Source of the DNA: Aporrectodea caliginosa
Taxonomy: Eukaryota; Annelida; Clitellata; Crassiclitellata; Lumbricidae
Assembly (NCBI GenBank): GCA_020284085.1
Contig: JACEVL010000290.1
Coordinates: 164,001-228,000 of the forward strand
DNA: 64,000 nt
Direction of reading: 5' to 3'
Shown: positions 9,423-20,117 of the stretch, one piece after another
Numbering within the stretch: the first letter of the stretch is position 1
How the letters are laid out: each line of letters starts with the position of its first letter
Position numbers and translations under genes: made by a program
The notes under the pieces: generated by a model
The model's database searches: none
The model's input: the letters and a program-made list of their open reading frames with translations, nothing else
Told to the model about the DNA's origin: nothing

Positions 9423-11158
9423 CAGGGGCGTCCATCCTATGGGGGGAATGAAGCAGAAATCTTCATAGCCTTTTCAGGAGGGGGAAGAATTTTTTAGTAC
9501 ATTAAACGCCTGTTCAGTTTTTTCCATCTCAGAAATAAATTGCTGTGTTTTTAATTTGATGCGGCTCAGCTGATACGTCAGTGCAGTCAGAAACTGAAAC
9601 TGATCAGAGAAGATGAGCATCTTTGCCTGTCCCTAGTTACACAATAACAACGATTTGCAACGACACCTCGATGTTTATGCGAACTTTCCGGTTCATCGAG
9701 CAAGACGACCACTTAGGCTACATGTCCAGAAAACTGAGAAAGGGATTTAAAATATGGTGCTCAGTAGTGTTATTTTAGTTCCTGAGAATAGAATAGGAAT
9801 AATAATTATTTCAAATTAGTTCCACGGAACGAAAACTGGAATAAAAATTAAGTCTGGAACGAGAATAGAATAGGAATAAAAATATTTTTCTCGGACGAGA
9901 ACGGAACAGAATTTTTTAAATTTTTAATAGCTATGCGGACTGACTGCATTCACGTAGTCCATAATATACTAGTCTCATAAATAGGTCAAGACACTGTTTT
10001 CTGCGACAGTCTGAGAGACATTAATCGTTCATGTTAGATATTTCTGTGAGAAGTGGAAGTGGAACTACAAATATAAATTTTCTGGAACTGAAAGTGGAAC
10101 TAAAATTATTTCTAAATAGGAAGTGGAACTAGAACAAAATTTATTTATAAAGAGGAACTAAAACTAGAACAAAAATGACGACAGTGGAATAGAATAAGAA
10201 CAGGAACAGAAATTAATGCTGGAAATAAAATAACACTGGTGCTCAGTACTGTAGCACAGACCACTATCGCATTGGTGTTTACTATACAACGCTGGATATA
10301 GGGTTGCTTGTCAAATACAGGACCGTTTCCATGATGACATGCTAGGTATTTTTGAAGAAATGGATCATTTTACGCCAAGGAAGAGGATAGCGTAACGACA
10401 GACAGTGCATGTAACTAACGTACATGTGTAACTCCTACGACCTAGACCCAGGTACAGATACTTAAAACCGAGCTCCAGGAGTTTCGCGCCGTGCCTCTTA
10501 AAGACTTGATTCCCGACGATTGAAAACTAGAACTGATTCACCTAGATGATGCAAGCACAGGCAGCGACGACGATGACGAGCAAAAGACTGACAGTGGATT
10601 GAAAGCAGTTATGTTAAGCTATTACGTGTAATATGCATGGCAACTTTCACTCTTTCAGGCTATCCCACGCTCACCAGCTTGTACAAAATCCTGGTATCCC
10701 TTGCGGTGACCAGTTGCTCAGCGCTCGTGAATAAGCTGGTGCTCTGCGCTTAGCTTTCGAGTGGCGCTTTAGAAGTTTGGAGATTACGATTACGATTACG
10801 ATTGCTCAGCTGAGCGAGTAATGAGTCGCATCCACTTTGTGACAAATCGACTGAGATCAAACATAGTTGCATCTCTGACAGTATTAACCTGTGAACGAGA
10901 CACTATCACAAAAACTGGACGAAATTGTTGATCGCTTGGCTGCACTCTGCTGCTCAGAAGAAGTGCATATTGTAATATTAGTACTTACGTTAGTACTGCC
11001 TAGCCGCTCTGGCGGTATGCATGCCTCTGTCTGTGTACAAGCCTTCAAATTTTATTTTTTACAGTACACCAATCGTCTGGGGCGGTCGTCGGGGGGAGGG
11101 GCAATATGGTGACACGAGGGGGAATGCTTCATAGGCTTAAGGGGGATGGACGCCCCTG
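9423..11158. mobile_element. Non-autonomous hAT-type DNA transposon
   Basis: Perfect 15-bp terminal inverted repeats: CAGGGGCGTCCATCC at 9423-9437 and GGATGGACGCCCCTG at 11144-11158. They are flanked by a perfect 8-bp direct repeat AAACCAGA (9415-9422 and 11159-11166). An 8-bp target duplication with CAGGG-type termini is diagnostic of the hAT superfamily. The 1.74-kb interior has no transposase-length ORF. It contains degenerate tandem repeats of GGAACTAGAA type at about 9780-10250. The element interrupts a unit whose uninterrupted counterpart is at about 3370-3435. Confidence 0.85.
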
Positions 11159-11193
11159 AAACCAGAGGTGCATCTTATTGTGATTAAATTGCT

Positions 11194-11224
11194 CTGCAAA
11201 CATATCAGGACGATATGTTTGCAG
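11194..11224. repeat. Perfect 13-bp inverted repeat
   Basis: CTGCAAACATATC and GATATGTTTGCAG, separated by the 5-base loop AGGAC, form a perfect hairpin just outside the hAT element. The motif was not seen at the paralogous empty site, so it may be part of a further small insertion. No function can be assigned. Confidence 0.7.
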
Positions 11225-11699
11225 AACAATTTCGAGAGCTAGAGGAATGAATGCCTGTGATGAGTCGATCCCTTTTGCGGGCCGCGGACACAGCTACTGT
11301 GGTACAGGACTCCCCTCCCTGGGCTGATATCAGCCTACCGCTATCCCCTACTATTCCTCTCGTCCTTTCTCGACGCAATTACAGACTGAATTACAGACCG
11401 ACTCAGTACTATGAAGAAATGGGATCGCAAGTGCGACTGACAGGCCCAGCTTGTAAGGATTTGAACCCGAAATAATGAGTCGAAGAGCGGGTTCTTTCCT
11501 CCGCTAAGCCTTCAAGACAGCACGCCGAAATCCCGTTTGGGCACTCCGTCACACTACCTCGTCATCAGCGAACGCTTCGCACCTTTCAATCTAATGTGAT
11601 TTCACACAAGATCTAACTCAGCCTCAATTTTACAAATTCTAAAAGCTGAGATCATGGGTTGTAGGCATTGGAAACCCGAAGGCCCCTCTAGTTTTCATC
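11225..11699 (+). other. Interval between hAT element and CTT repeat
   Basis: No gene recognised. A 74-codon ORF at 11251-11475 shows no domain or codon signal that I can support. Confidence 0.4.
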
Positions 11700-12030
11700 A
11701 TTATCTTCATCATCTTCTTCTTCTTCTTCTTCACATTCTTTCTCCTCCTCTTCTTCTTCTTCTTCTTCTTCTTCTTCACATTCTTTCTCCTCTTCTTCTT
11801 CTTCTTCTTCTTCTTCTTCTTCTTCTTCTTCTTCTTCTTCTTCTTCTTCTTCTTCTTCTTCGTCTTCTTCTTCTTCTTCGTCTTCTTCTTCTTCTTCTTC
11901 TTCTTTTTCTTCTTCTTCTTCTTTTTCTTCTTCTTCTTCTTCTTCTTCTTCTTCTTCTTCTTCTTCTTCTTCTTCTTCTTCCCTCGCATTCTTCTTCTTC
12001 TTTTTCGTCTTCTCATTCTTCTTCATCATC
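11700..12030 (+). repeat. (TTC)n polypyrimidine tract, left arm
   Basis: About 330 bases of nearly pure TTC triplets with occasional TCC, GTC, ATC and ACATTC interruptions. Purine/pyrimidine strand asymmetry of this length can adopt triplex (H-DNA) structure. It yields spurious poly-Leu, poly-Ser, poly-Glu and poly-Lys ORFs. Confidence 0.95.
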
Positions 12031-12042
12031 ATGATGAAGAAG
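12018..12042. repeat. Palindrome at LINE 5' junction
   Basis: CTTCTTCATCAT, a single C, then ATGATGAAGAAG: a perfect 12-bp inverted repeat exactly where the CTT array meets the LINE. Such fold-back junctions can arise by template switching during target-primed reverse transcription. Confidence 0.75.
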
Positions 12043-13885
12043 ACTGTCAACTGCCAACGCTCTGACTCTGAGAATCAGAATATGTGTTCTAAATTTGCTG
12101 CATTTTTTGTAAACAAAATTAACGATCTTAAATGTAAAATTGCTAGATGTGCTGCCATTTTAGTATGGAATGACCTGCTGCTCGACTCTGACTTCTCTGG
12201 CTCCGTCTTTGATGACTTACCACCTGTCACCTACTTTGAAGTCTTTAATCTTCTCAAGAGCATGGTCCCTAAATCATCCCCAATGGACTTCATACCTACA
12301 CCACTTATTGTCTCTTGTTCTGATGTTTTCTCCCACCTTATTGCACACTTGGCCAACCTGTCTTTTGCTGAAGGGTATTTTCCGTCTTGCTTCAAATCTG
12401 CTCTAGTCACGCCTTTACTCAAAAACCCGACCTTGACACCAGCAACCTTTCAAACTTTAGACCTATCTCTAACCTCAATAACATTTCCAAGATCCTTGAA
12501 CGTCTTTTTCTTACGCGTATCAAGAAACACATCACTTCTTCACCTAACTTCAGCCCTTATCAGTCAGCTTACCGCGAAGGCTATTCCACTGAAACTGCTC
12601 TTGTCTCTACACTGGATAACATCTATTCGTGTGTTGACAATGGTAAAGCCTGCCTCTCAGTATGTCTTGACCTCAGTGCAGCCTTCGACACCGTAGATCA
12701 CCAGCTACTTCTTTCAAGACTAACCAAAAGCTTCGGTGTCTCTGGGACTGCCTTAAACTGGTTAGCTTCTTACCTGGGTGACCGTAGTCAGCAGGTAGGC
12801 ATCGGTACCACTCGGTCTGAGCCCACGCGCTGTACTTCTGGAGTACCACAAGGATCTGTCCTCGGTCCTTTATTATTTACAGTCTTTACTTCCCCAATCA
12901 GTCATATAGCTATGCACTTTGGAATCCAATTACAACAGTACGCGGATGATACTCAGCTAAATATTGCTCTGTCACACACTGACTAGTCTGGTAAACTAAA
13001 ACTTGAAGAGTGCCTCTCATCTATGCATGCATGGTTCTGTTTCAATGGTCTGGCCATAAACCCAAACAAGTCTGAGGCAATTCTGTTCGGTTCAGGCCAA
13101 CGCCTGCGTTCTTTCCCTTAACTTTCTAGTGTCGACCTCGCAGGCACTGCTGTGTCTCTTTTAGATACTGTCAAAACACTTGGGGTAACCCTAGACAGTA
13201 AGCTCACATTCCGACCACACATAACAAACCTTTGCAAATCTTGTTTCTATCACATCAGGGCAATACGTCACATCAGGTCGGCTCTAACCAAGAATATGTC
13301 TCAAACTATAGCCTGTTCACTTGTATCCTCTCGTCTTGATTATGCTAATTCCCTTTTTGTGGGTGTATCAAACCTTGAACTCAAAAGGCTGCAACGAATC
13401 CAAAACTCCTTAGCTCGTGTAGTGTTGCGTGTCCCACTACGAACATGCTCCTCAGTCCTACTCCACGAGCTGCAATGGCTTCCTGTTGATTTCAGAATAA
13501 AATTTAAATTGGCCTGTTTGACCTACAAAGCCCTCAGCACCAGCACATCTACCTATATTCATGCACTACTAACTCCTTACATCCCTCCTCGTTGCCTGAG
13601 ATCATCAAGTACAGGTCTTCTAGCTGAGCCACGATGCAGAACAGTTATGGGCTCTCGTGCATTCCACGCCTCTGCTCCAAAGGAATGGAATCGACTACCA
13701 CTCTCTCTTCGTAGCTCAACTTCACTTCCTTCCTTCAAAAAGCGGCTCAAAACTCACTATTTCTCCTTGGATTTCAAGGATTTAGAAATCTAAGTGCATC
13801 TTCACCTGGCGGCTGACTATCCGCGCCTCAGATTCACATTTCGGTGTGACCTTGCGCGCGTTACAAATTTATTTAATAATAATAA
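12031..13885 (+). mobile_element. 5'-truncated CR1/L2-type LINE with broken reverse transcriptase
   Basis: A reverse transcriptase without its endonuclease domain. Order of motifs: FKSALVTPLLK region (about 12400); motif A CLDLSAAFDTVDH (about 12660); motif B GVPQGSVLGPLLF (about 12840); motif C YADD (12939-12950); then a thumb and C-terminal region ending SFKKRLKTHYF (13735-13770). A frameshift at about 12418 and in-frame stops TAG at 12984 and TAA at about 13118 make it a pseudogene. The 3' UTR ends in TTTAATAATAATAATGATAA. It sits inside a CTT repeat, with a palindrome at its 5' edge. Confidence 0.85.
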
Positions 13886-13889
13886 TGAT

Positions 13890-14413
13890 AATAATGTTCT
13901 TCCTCTTCCTCTTGTTTTCTTCTTTTTCTTCTTCATCCTCCTCCTCTTTTTCTTCACATTCTTCTTCTTCTCCATTTTCTTCTTCTTCTTCTTCTTCTTC
14001 TTCTTCTCCATTTTCTTGTTCTTCTTGGTCTTCTTGTTCTTGTTCTTCTTGTTCTTCTTGTTATTGTTGTTCTTCTTCGTCTTCTTCTTCGTCTTCCTCT
14101 TTTTTCTTCTTCCTCTTCTTCTTCTTATTCTTCTGCTTCTTCTTCTGCTTCTTCTTCTTCTTCTTCTTCTTTTTCTTTCTTCTTCTTCTTCTTCTTCTTC
14201 TTCTTCTTCTTTCTTCTTCTTCTTCTTCTTCTTCTTCTTCTTCTTCTTCTTCTTTTTTCTTCTTCTTCATTTTCTTCTTCGTCTTCTCATTCTTCTTCTT
14301 CATCATGTTCTTCCTCTTTTCTTTTTTTCTTCTTTTTCTTCTTCATCCTCCTCCCTCTTTTTCTTCACATTCTTCTTCTTCTTCTTCTTCTTCTTCTTCT
14401 TCTTCTTCTCCAT

Positions 14414-14444
<31 letters not shown>

Positions 14445-15030
14445 CATTTTCTTCTTCTTGTTGGTCTTGTTCTTGTTCTTGTTGTTCTTGTTGTTCTTGT
14501 TGTTCTTGTTCTTCTTGTTGTTGTTCTTCTTCGTCTTCTTCTTCTTCTTCTTCTTCCTCTTTTCTCTTCTTTTCTTCCTCCTTTTCTTCTTCCTCTTCTT
14601 CTTCTTCTTGTTCTTCTTGTTGTTGTTCTTCTTCACATTCTTCTTCTTCTTCTTTTTCTTCTTCTTCTTTTTTCTTCTTCTTCTTCTTCTTCTTCTTCTT
14701 CTTCTTCTTCTTCTTCTTCTTCATCTTCTTCTTCTCCTTCTTCTTCTTCTTCATCATCATCATCATCATCATCATCTTCTTCTTCTTCAAATTCTTCAAA
14801 TTCTTCAAATTCTTCAAATTCTTCTTCAAATTCTTCACATTCTTCAAATTCTTCACATTCTTTTTCTTCATCTCACATTCTTTTTTTCTTCTTCTTTTTC
14901 TTCTTCTTCACATTCTTCTTCTTCTTCTTCTTTTTCTTCTTCTTCTTCACATTCTTCACAATCTTAACATTCTTTTTCTTCTTCTGTTTCTTCTTCACAT
15001 TCTTCTTCGCATTCTTCTTCTTCGTAATCT
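13890..15030 (+). repeat. (TTC)n-dominated polypyrimidine tract, right arm
   Basis: More than 1.1 kb of imperfect TTC with sub-arrays of TTG (about 14460-14530), ATC (14750-14775), TTCAAA (14785-14850) and TTCACA. A 485-codon ORF running through it is an artefact of the repeat. With the left arm it flanks the LINE, so the LINE probably inserted into one older array. Confidence 0.95.
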
Positions 15031-15045
15031 TCAGGAATCGCCCTC

Positions 15046-15175
15046 ATTTACCTTTACCCTCATTTGCCCTTACCCTCATTTTCCTCTACCCTCATTTACC
15101 CTTACCATCATTTACCCTTATGATCCTCATTTACCCTTATCCTCATTTACCCTTACCATCATTTATCCTCACCCT
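15046..15175 (+). repeat. CTCATTTACCCTTAC minisatellite
   Basis: About eight imperfect copies of a 16-base unit CTCATTTACCCTTACC, with ATC and TATG variants. It immediately follows the polypyrimidine tract. Confidence 0.85.
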
Positions 15176-16015
15176 GTCTGGGCGATCCACGATTTTGGCA
15201 AGGTTCGTCTCCAGCTTAAAGCAGTATCAGTTCAGCATTTATCTGTCATAACGAATCTGGGCTAGGTTATGATATTACCATTGTCGACTGAACGAGTGTC
15301 GGCACCTTGGTTTGCTTTAGGTAAGAGAAGACTTAAGCTATAAAGAAGGTGACCAATAAAATCCAGTCACGAGAGATTATTAATCTTAAAGAGAAATAAG
15401 TGAAGCGTGGTCCCGTATCTGTAAAAAATACAATATGAACCTAAGAGAATCAAACAATAATCGCTTAATCTGGTCTTTTAACCAAGACACTTTCCAAGTA
15501 TTTGACCTCCTGTAAAATTCTCCGAGTTAGCTCCCTTCTCAGCAACAAAGGTTTCCAAGCAAAAGGCCAAACTCAGTCCCGCAGTTTGAAGGTTGTGATC
15601 GGCAGCGAGGATTTTTTTACTGGTTCGCAAAAGTTTCCGTAACTGGATATATTTCCATATTTCTTGAATCAAGCATAAGGTATTTGTCCTGTTTTGACGT
15701 TTTATTGTTTATAGTCTCATTTATAAACAAATATTTACTCCGCCAAAACGATAAATAAGCCTGTCAATTTATGCCACCTTATGTCACAGTTTCAGTTGGC
15801 ATCAATAGCAAACGATAAATCTAATTTTTTAACCAGTATGCTCCCAAGTGAGACGCAATGTTTCAGTAGGAGATTGAGCTGAATGATAAATAGGAAAATT
15901 AGATGATTCAGGAGGAGGAGGAAGAGGAGGAAGAGGAGGAGGAGGAGAAGAAAGACACTGATATTGTGACAGGCAGGAAATGTGATTGAAAGGAATGTGT
16001 CCGTTCACCCTGATG
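15176..16015 (+). other. Upstream flank of copy C
   Basis: Bases 15176-15840 hold no recognisable gene. Bases 15860-16015 are homologous to the promoter flank of copy B, including GAGATTGAGCTGAATGATA and a GAGGA-rich purine run at about 15910-15950. Conservation suggests regulatory function for the peptide family. Confidence 0.5.
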
Positions 16016-16033
16016 TCCTTAGCTAATGTCGTG

Positions 16034-16159
16034 TATAAATACTCGACGGTCTTTGGTTGGAAGACTTGCAGACTTAAAAAGACAGCCCTTTCAACGCCGA
16101 CACCGAGCTGTGGACCGATTGCTTTCCAGAACTGCACATCTGACTGCGTGTGAGCGCAG
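16034..16159 (+). promoter_or_regulatory. TATA box and 5' UTR exon of copy C
   Basis: TATAAAT at 16034-16040 is a consensus TATA box. The presumed non-coding first exon starts about 25-30 bases downstream and ends at CAG before GTAAGTATC (GT at 16160). Between them GAGCTGTGGACCGATTGCTTT is shared with copy B. Start site is inferred. Confidence 0.55.
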
Positions 16160-17527
16160 GTAAGTATCTGGTGCGTTTTTGTCTTTAAACCTATCAGGAG
16201 TCTGAACTGTCTGAAATTTATGAGTTGACTGTGAGTGTCGACTATAATGAATTATAGGCTACTTCAGTAAAAATAAATAGTTTATTAGTAACTGTTTTCT
16301 TCACTGAGGTTAACCTGTTGCCGAATGTCTGACAAATCCCATGATCAGCTTTTCTTACGATCCAGATACAAATCTCACAGTGGTCTTGCTGATGCTGTTT
16401 TTTTTATTGTCATGAGTAATCAGAGTAACTGGTTTTATTACTAAGTCAATTGAACTGCATTGCATTGCATGTTGCATCATTGTTTGCATTAGCAACTGTC
16501 TTCATTATTTTTTGGTAGAACTGTAGTAGGACTATTTATTAGTCTAGTACACATTCATATAGCTTGAAAGTGAAACTGTCATTAACCTTCTCTGCATTAT
16601 TACATTATTGTGAATATGTTTCACGTTTGTAAAAAAAGTTTCTTAAAAAGTTGGAAAAAGTTTAACTGAATTTTTTTAGTTTAGTTAACTTATTTGCAAA
16701 ATCAGTTCCCAACTGTTAGTTACACTTTTTGTATTTTAGTTGAAAACTAGTTATAGTTTAACTATGTGCCAGTACATTGCAACAGTTGACAGTTGAGTCA
16801 GTACTGTCAGTTGTACAGCAACATCCATTTCACTAGGGGAGGGAAACTTTTTCCCCCCTAACATTCTGCAAATTGGAAGCAGTCTGCTTCCATCCCCCTA
16901 CATAGTAGGCCCTGGTCTGAATGATACCATTTTAAAACAAGAACAGCGACAGCTCATGCGATGATATTCAGACGATCTTTCGTCACAGTCTGGTAGTACA
17001 AAAATGATGATAATCAAACACAGAGAAATAACAAATAGGAAAACAACTTTTGGAAAATAAACAACAAAATGTAAAAGCAAGAATAAGGTGAGATGTTGTA
17101 AGTGTGCAGTAAATTTAACAGACTCAACTGTCGCAATCGTTGTGTTTTTCAATGTGTTTGGTGATTTTTGCGGTCTTTATAAATCTCTCTTTGCTTCTAG
17201 GTTTCACTAGGCTCCTATATTACAATATTTCTGTGTGTCATGTACTTAATAAATGTGCTTCAAATTGCCGTGCTGCTGATGTAATATTAAATATTAGGCT
17301 ATGAGGAATAATGCATTTAAGAAATTCATGGTTGTTACAGCTCATATAATTATTATCGTAAGGGCAATTTATTCCATATTTTTCAAATGAAAAACGGTAA
17401 TAATTAAAAACAGGGTAGCATGGTAACTTTTAAGTAGAAAATGGAGGAATTTCTGCTTCCATGTAGCCGTCGGTAGTCGGTTGAATGTTAATTACTTCTG
17501 TTTGTTTGGTTGTAAAGTTTCAGCCAG
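16160..17527 (+). other. Intron between 5' UTR and signal exon, copy C
   Basis: AT-rich non-coding sequence with GTAAGT at the 5' end and TTTCAGCCAG near the 3' end. No embedded gene recognised; it is about twice the length of the copy B intron. Confidence 0.45.
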
Positions 17528-17530
17528 AGC

Positions 17531-17638
17531 ATGAGTTTATCATGGAATCGGTTCTATGGTCGTCTGATGATCATTCTTCTTATCGTCACTCTGACGGTCT
17601 GTGGGGCACCGGAAAAAATCGACAATGATTCCGCTCAG
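17531..17638 (+). CDS. Secreted peptide precursor copy C, signal-peptide exon
   Basis: Thirty-six codons beginning MSLSWNRFYGRLM, followed by the hydrophobic core IILLIVTLTVCG. It is strongly conserved with copy B at DNA level over the whole exon. It ends in phase 0 at CAG before GCACGA, again a GC-type donor. The exon joins in frame to the exon at 18255. Divergence between B and C in the signal region is modest, whereas the terminal exons differ greatly. That pattern is common in rapidly evolving secreted peptides. Confidence 0.6.
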
Positions 17639-18254
17639 GCACGAACATTATGTAGCCCTACTCGTCATCGTTCGACATAGCGAATTTACTTGAGCATTTT
17701 AGAGCGTTAATTTTTATCACCACACAATTGAATACATAAGATAAAATATCAGAGCTCAAACTCACACGTTTCTCTAGCTGGGTCTCCGTCTCCTACCCTT
17801 TTAAATTCTGCAACCGCTCCAGTGCGGACAAAGTTGACAGCGAATTCCAATTTAGATTCTGCATACCTTCCATTGGCGAGAGAAGACCCGTAAAACTATT
17901 ATAGCCTATTACATAGAAAAGATATACTTAGTGAGCAATTATTAAAATATATAGTAGTCCATTACATATAAAGTGTCTAAACCAGCGTTTTCCCAAAGTG
18001 TGTTCCTCGGAACCCTATAGTTCCGTCTGCAGAAGACAAGGATTCCGTGTGGAAATTAGATAAAAGTTTTGCTTTAATATGTTGTTACATCAAACTTCGA
18101 GTTGAAGTGAAGTCTCCATTGGGAAAAATTTCATTTAAAATAATTTATGGATTGTGCATCTATTCTGGATTCACAGTGCATAAATTATATTACATATACA
18201 TTTTACGTTTCTGGAAGATGCATTCTTAGGGCTGTTCTTGATTTCTTCTCTTAG
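17639..18254 (+). other. Intron of copy C
   Basis: Carries the family's conserved post-exon block (to about 17830). The acceptor TTCTCTTAG at 18254 keeps the frame. A second AG at 18270 aligns with the acceptor used in copy B but would break the frame here. Confidence 0.45.
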
Positions 18255-18363
18255 ACTGACCATGTGTTAGCGGAACTGAAAAGTACCATTGGGCAGACGA
18301 AAGATGGAAGTCTTCTCGGAGAGTCGTCACCAGGTGGCAACGCCAAAGGAAACCTTCGCCGAC
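18255..18363 (+). CDS. Secreted peptide precursor copy C, propeptide exon
   Basis: A 109-base exon, phase 0 to phase 1. It starts TDHVLAELKSTIG and continues QTKDGSLLGESSPGGNAKGN, then LRR and a split Arg codon, giving a triple-Arg processing site across the junction with the next exon. The donor is GTAAGTCCC, identical to that of copy B. It uses a splice acceptor 16 bases upstream of the one inferred in copy B. The charge-rich content suits a removed propeptide. Confidence 0.55.
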
Positions 18364-19045
18364 GTAAGTCCCGTTGAATTACTTCACACCCTGTGTCATG
18401 TTGATTTAAATTTTGTTGTATTTCAGTCTTTGGCCTTTTAAGTGAGACTCTAATAGCTTTCTGAAAAAGAGCCATGTAAAATAATTAAATGCAGGCATTT
18501 ACTCCTGCGTGCATGCATATATGTACCTGCCTACATACGTATAATACATGAATAGATAAAGATAAAGTTAACGTAATATGGCAGATAAGTCAGAAAGTTT
18601 TAAGGGCGGGGTCTGTACTGGATTTTTCGTAAAGTACCGTCGATGAGTCATCAGATGGTTGACTTGTTTGTGAATCCCTGGAGGCTGCACTGCGCTCAGG
18701 AGGGTTAACGGTAGCATTAGGAATTTAGAGTTTACGAGTAAAGGCCCTTAATTTTAAGTGCAAATTAAACTGTATTTATATACGGAAAACCCAAAGGGAA
18801 TGTATTATGGGCCCAACTGCCAATCAAAGGCGTAACTTCGAAGTAACACAATAGCTATTCGCAAAACTGACGCTAGTGATTTTATAGATGTGTGCATGTA
18901 GAACTTTCGTGTCAGCTATTGAACTGTCATAATTATGCATCTATAAGCAAGCTGCATAAATATATATATATATAAATAAATATATATATATATAAATGTG
19001 TGTGTGATATATATGTTTGCATGAATGCATAATCTTATTTTGCAG
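18364..19045 (+). other. Intron of copy C before the terminal exons
   Basis: GTAAGT to TTTTGCAG. Contains blocks matching the copy B intron and an AT-dinucleotide run at about 18958-19012. No gene within. Confidence 0.5.
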
Positions 19046-19116
19046 GTAATTGTTGGATCACCTCACATTTGTGTAGCGCGTTGGCATCTCTATTCCATAA
19101 TCGTAGGTTCCGGTAA
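19046..19116 (+). CDS. Secreted peptide precursor copy C, terminal exon 1
   Basis: Follows TTATTTTGCAG in phase 1. After the Arg it encodes 22 residues to TAA at 19114-19116, opening NCWITSHLC and ending NRRFR: two cysteines six residues apart near the start and a basic C-terminus. The N-C-W-x-T-S core is related to copy B. A cysteine ring at the N-terminus recalls several neuropeptide classes, but I cannot assign a family. AATAAA-like sequence lies downstream at about 19190. Confidence 0.5.
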
Positions 19117-19496
19117 ACAAACAAATGGTTTGTATACTCTCCAGGAATTAATGACCAGCACAAGTGCCTCAGACTTAGACTTAATATATTAATAAATATC
19201 CGAAAAACGATGTCTTTCTTCGGACACAATGTCATCTAAGTTAGCTGATGACTGAGTGGGTTTAATTTCATATTGTTCGTTTGGTTCTCTTCTGGTGTCA
19301 TATGTGAGCCATGTTCAGATCGCTTTCAGAGGTGAAGGTTCCGAAAATGCGCTTCATAAAGGTTCACAAACGTACATACATACATGAAAATTAAATAGTT
19401 CTACATTTCAATTACTTTCCATTCTTACACTTGGGTCACGTTACACAGGATTGTAAGATGCTTGCATAGGTCTATGTGTATAATATTTTCTTGTAG

Positions 19497-19564
19497 ATCG
19501 GCGTTGTATTTGGCTCTATGGTTTTTGTTGCACGTGGGACATCTGCAAGAAGCACCAATGGTAA
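19497..19564 (+). CDS. Secreted peptide precursor copy C, alternative terminal exon 2
   Basis: A second candidate terminal exon behind the first, starting after TTTTCTTGTAG in the same phase and stopping at TAA 19562-19564. It opens with HRR and then has cysteines in a C-x6-CC-x4-C pattern over about 15 residues, ending KKHQW. The flanks match the copy B terminal exon region (TCCACTCTTCAGG...GTCAATGA). It could be an alternative 3' exon or the relic of another unit. Confidence 0.4.
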
Positions 19565-20023
19565 AACGACGATCTCCACTCTTCAGGGCGTCAATGACGC
19601 ACACTACAGCGACTAAGAAGTTACTTTGACTTAATAATACATCAATGAATATCTCAAAAACGTTGTCTTTTGTTAGGACACATCTAGGTTCGCAGTCCAC
19701 ATGAGGTTGCTGATGAGTGGGTAGGCCTAGAGTTTAATTTCATATTATTCATTTCTTATTTTTGGAATCGCAAGTTCGTCATATTTCAAAGATTTTCCAT
19801 TCTTGCACCAACGTCACGTTACACAGAATTGCATGATGTACCATTTGACCCCTTCAGTTGTATAGGAATTATAGGCCAATAAGAGCGGAAAATTATATGT
19901 AAGAACTTTTTGTTTTATCTCGAAGTAAGTATTCTTGCCAAATTATGATCCTTCAAGATGAAAACAATTGCGGCATGCATTGTTCTGGAATAATTAGTCT
20001 TTGCAGTTGGTTTTATTACTAGA

Positions 20024-20025
<2 letters not shown>
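19565..20025 (+). other. Downstream flank of copy C
   Basis: Matches 8040-8400 behind copy B for about 280 bases (CACATCTAGGTT, GATTTTCCATTCTTGCACCA). No other feature seen before the (TAA)n array. Confidence 0.5.

Positions 20026-20117
<92 letters not shown>

Noticed and set aside
13794..15251. 485-codon and 373-codon ORFs of Phe/Leu/Ser runs
   Set aside because: Pure consequence of the TTC repeat; no complexity, no domain, and all frames on both strands are equally open.
19046..19564. Assignment of the cysteine-ring peptides to calcitonin, allatostatin C or somatostatin families
   Set aside because: Cysteine spacing alone varies among the copies (x5, x6) and no diagnostic core of any of these families is present.
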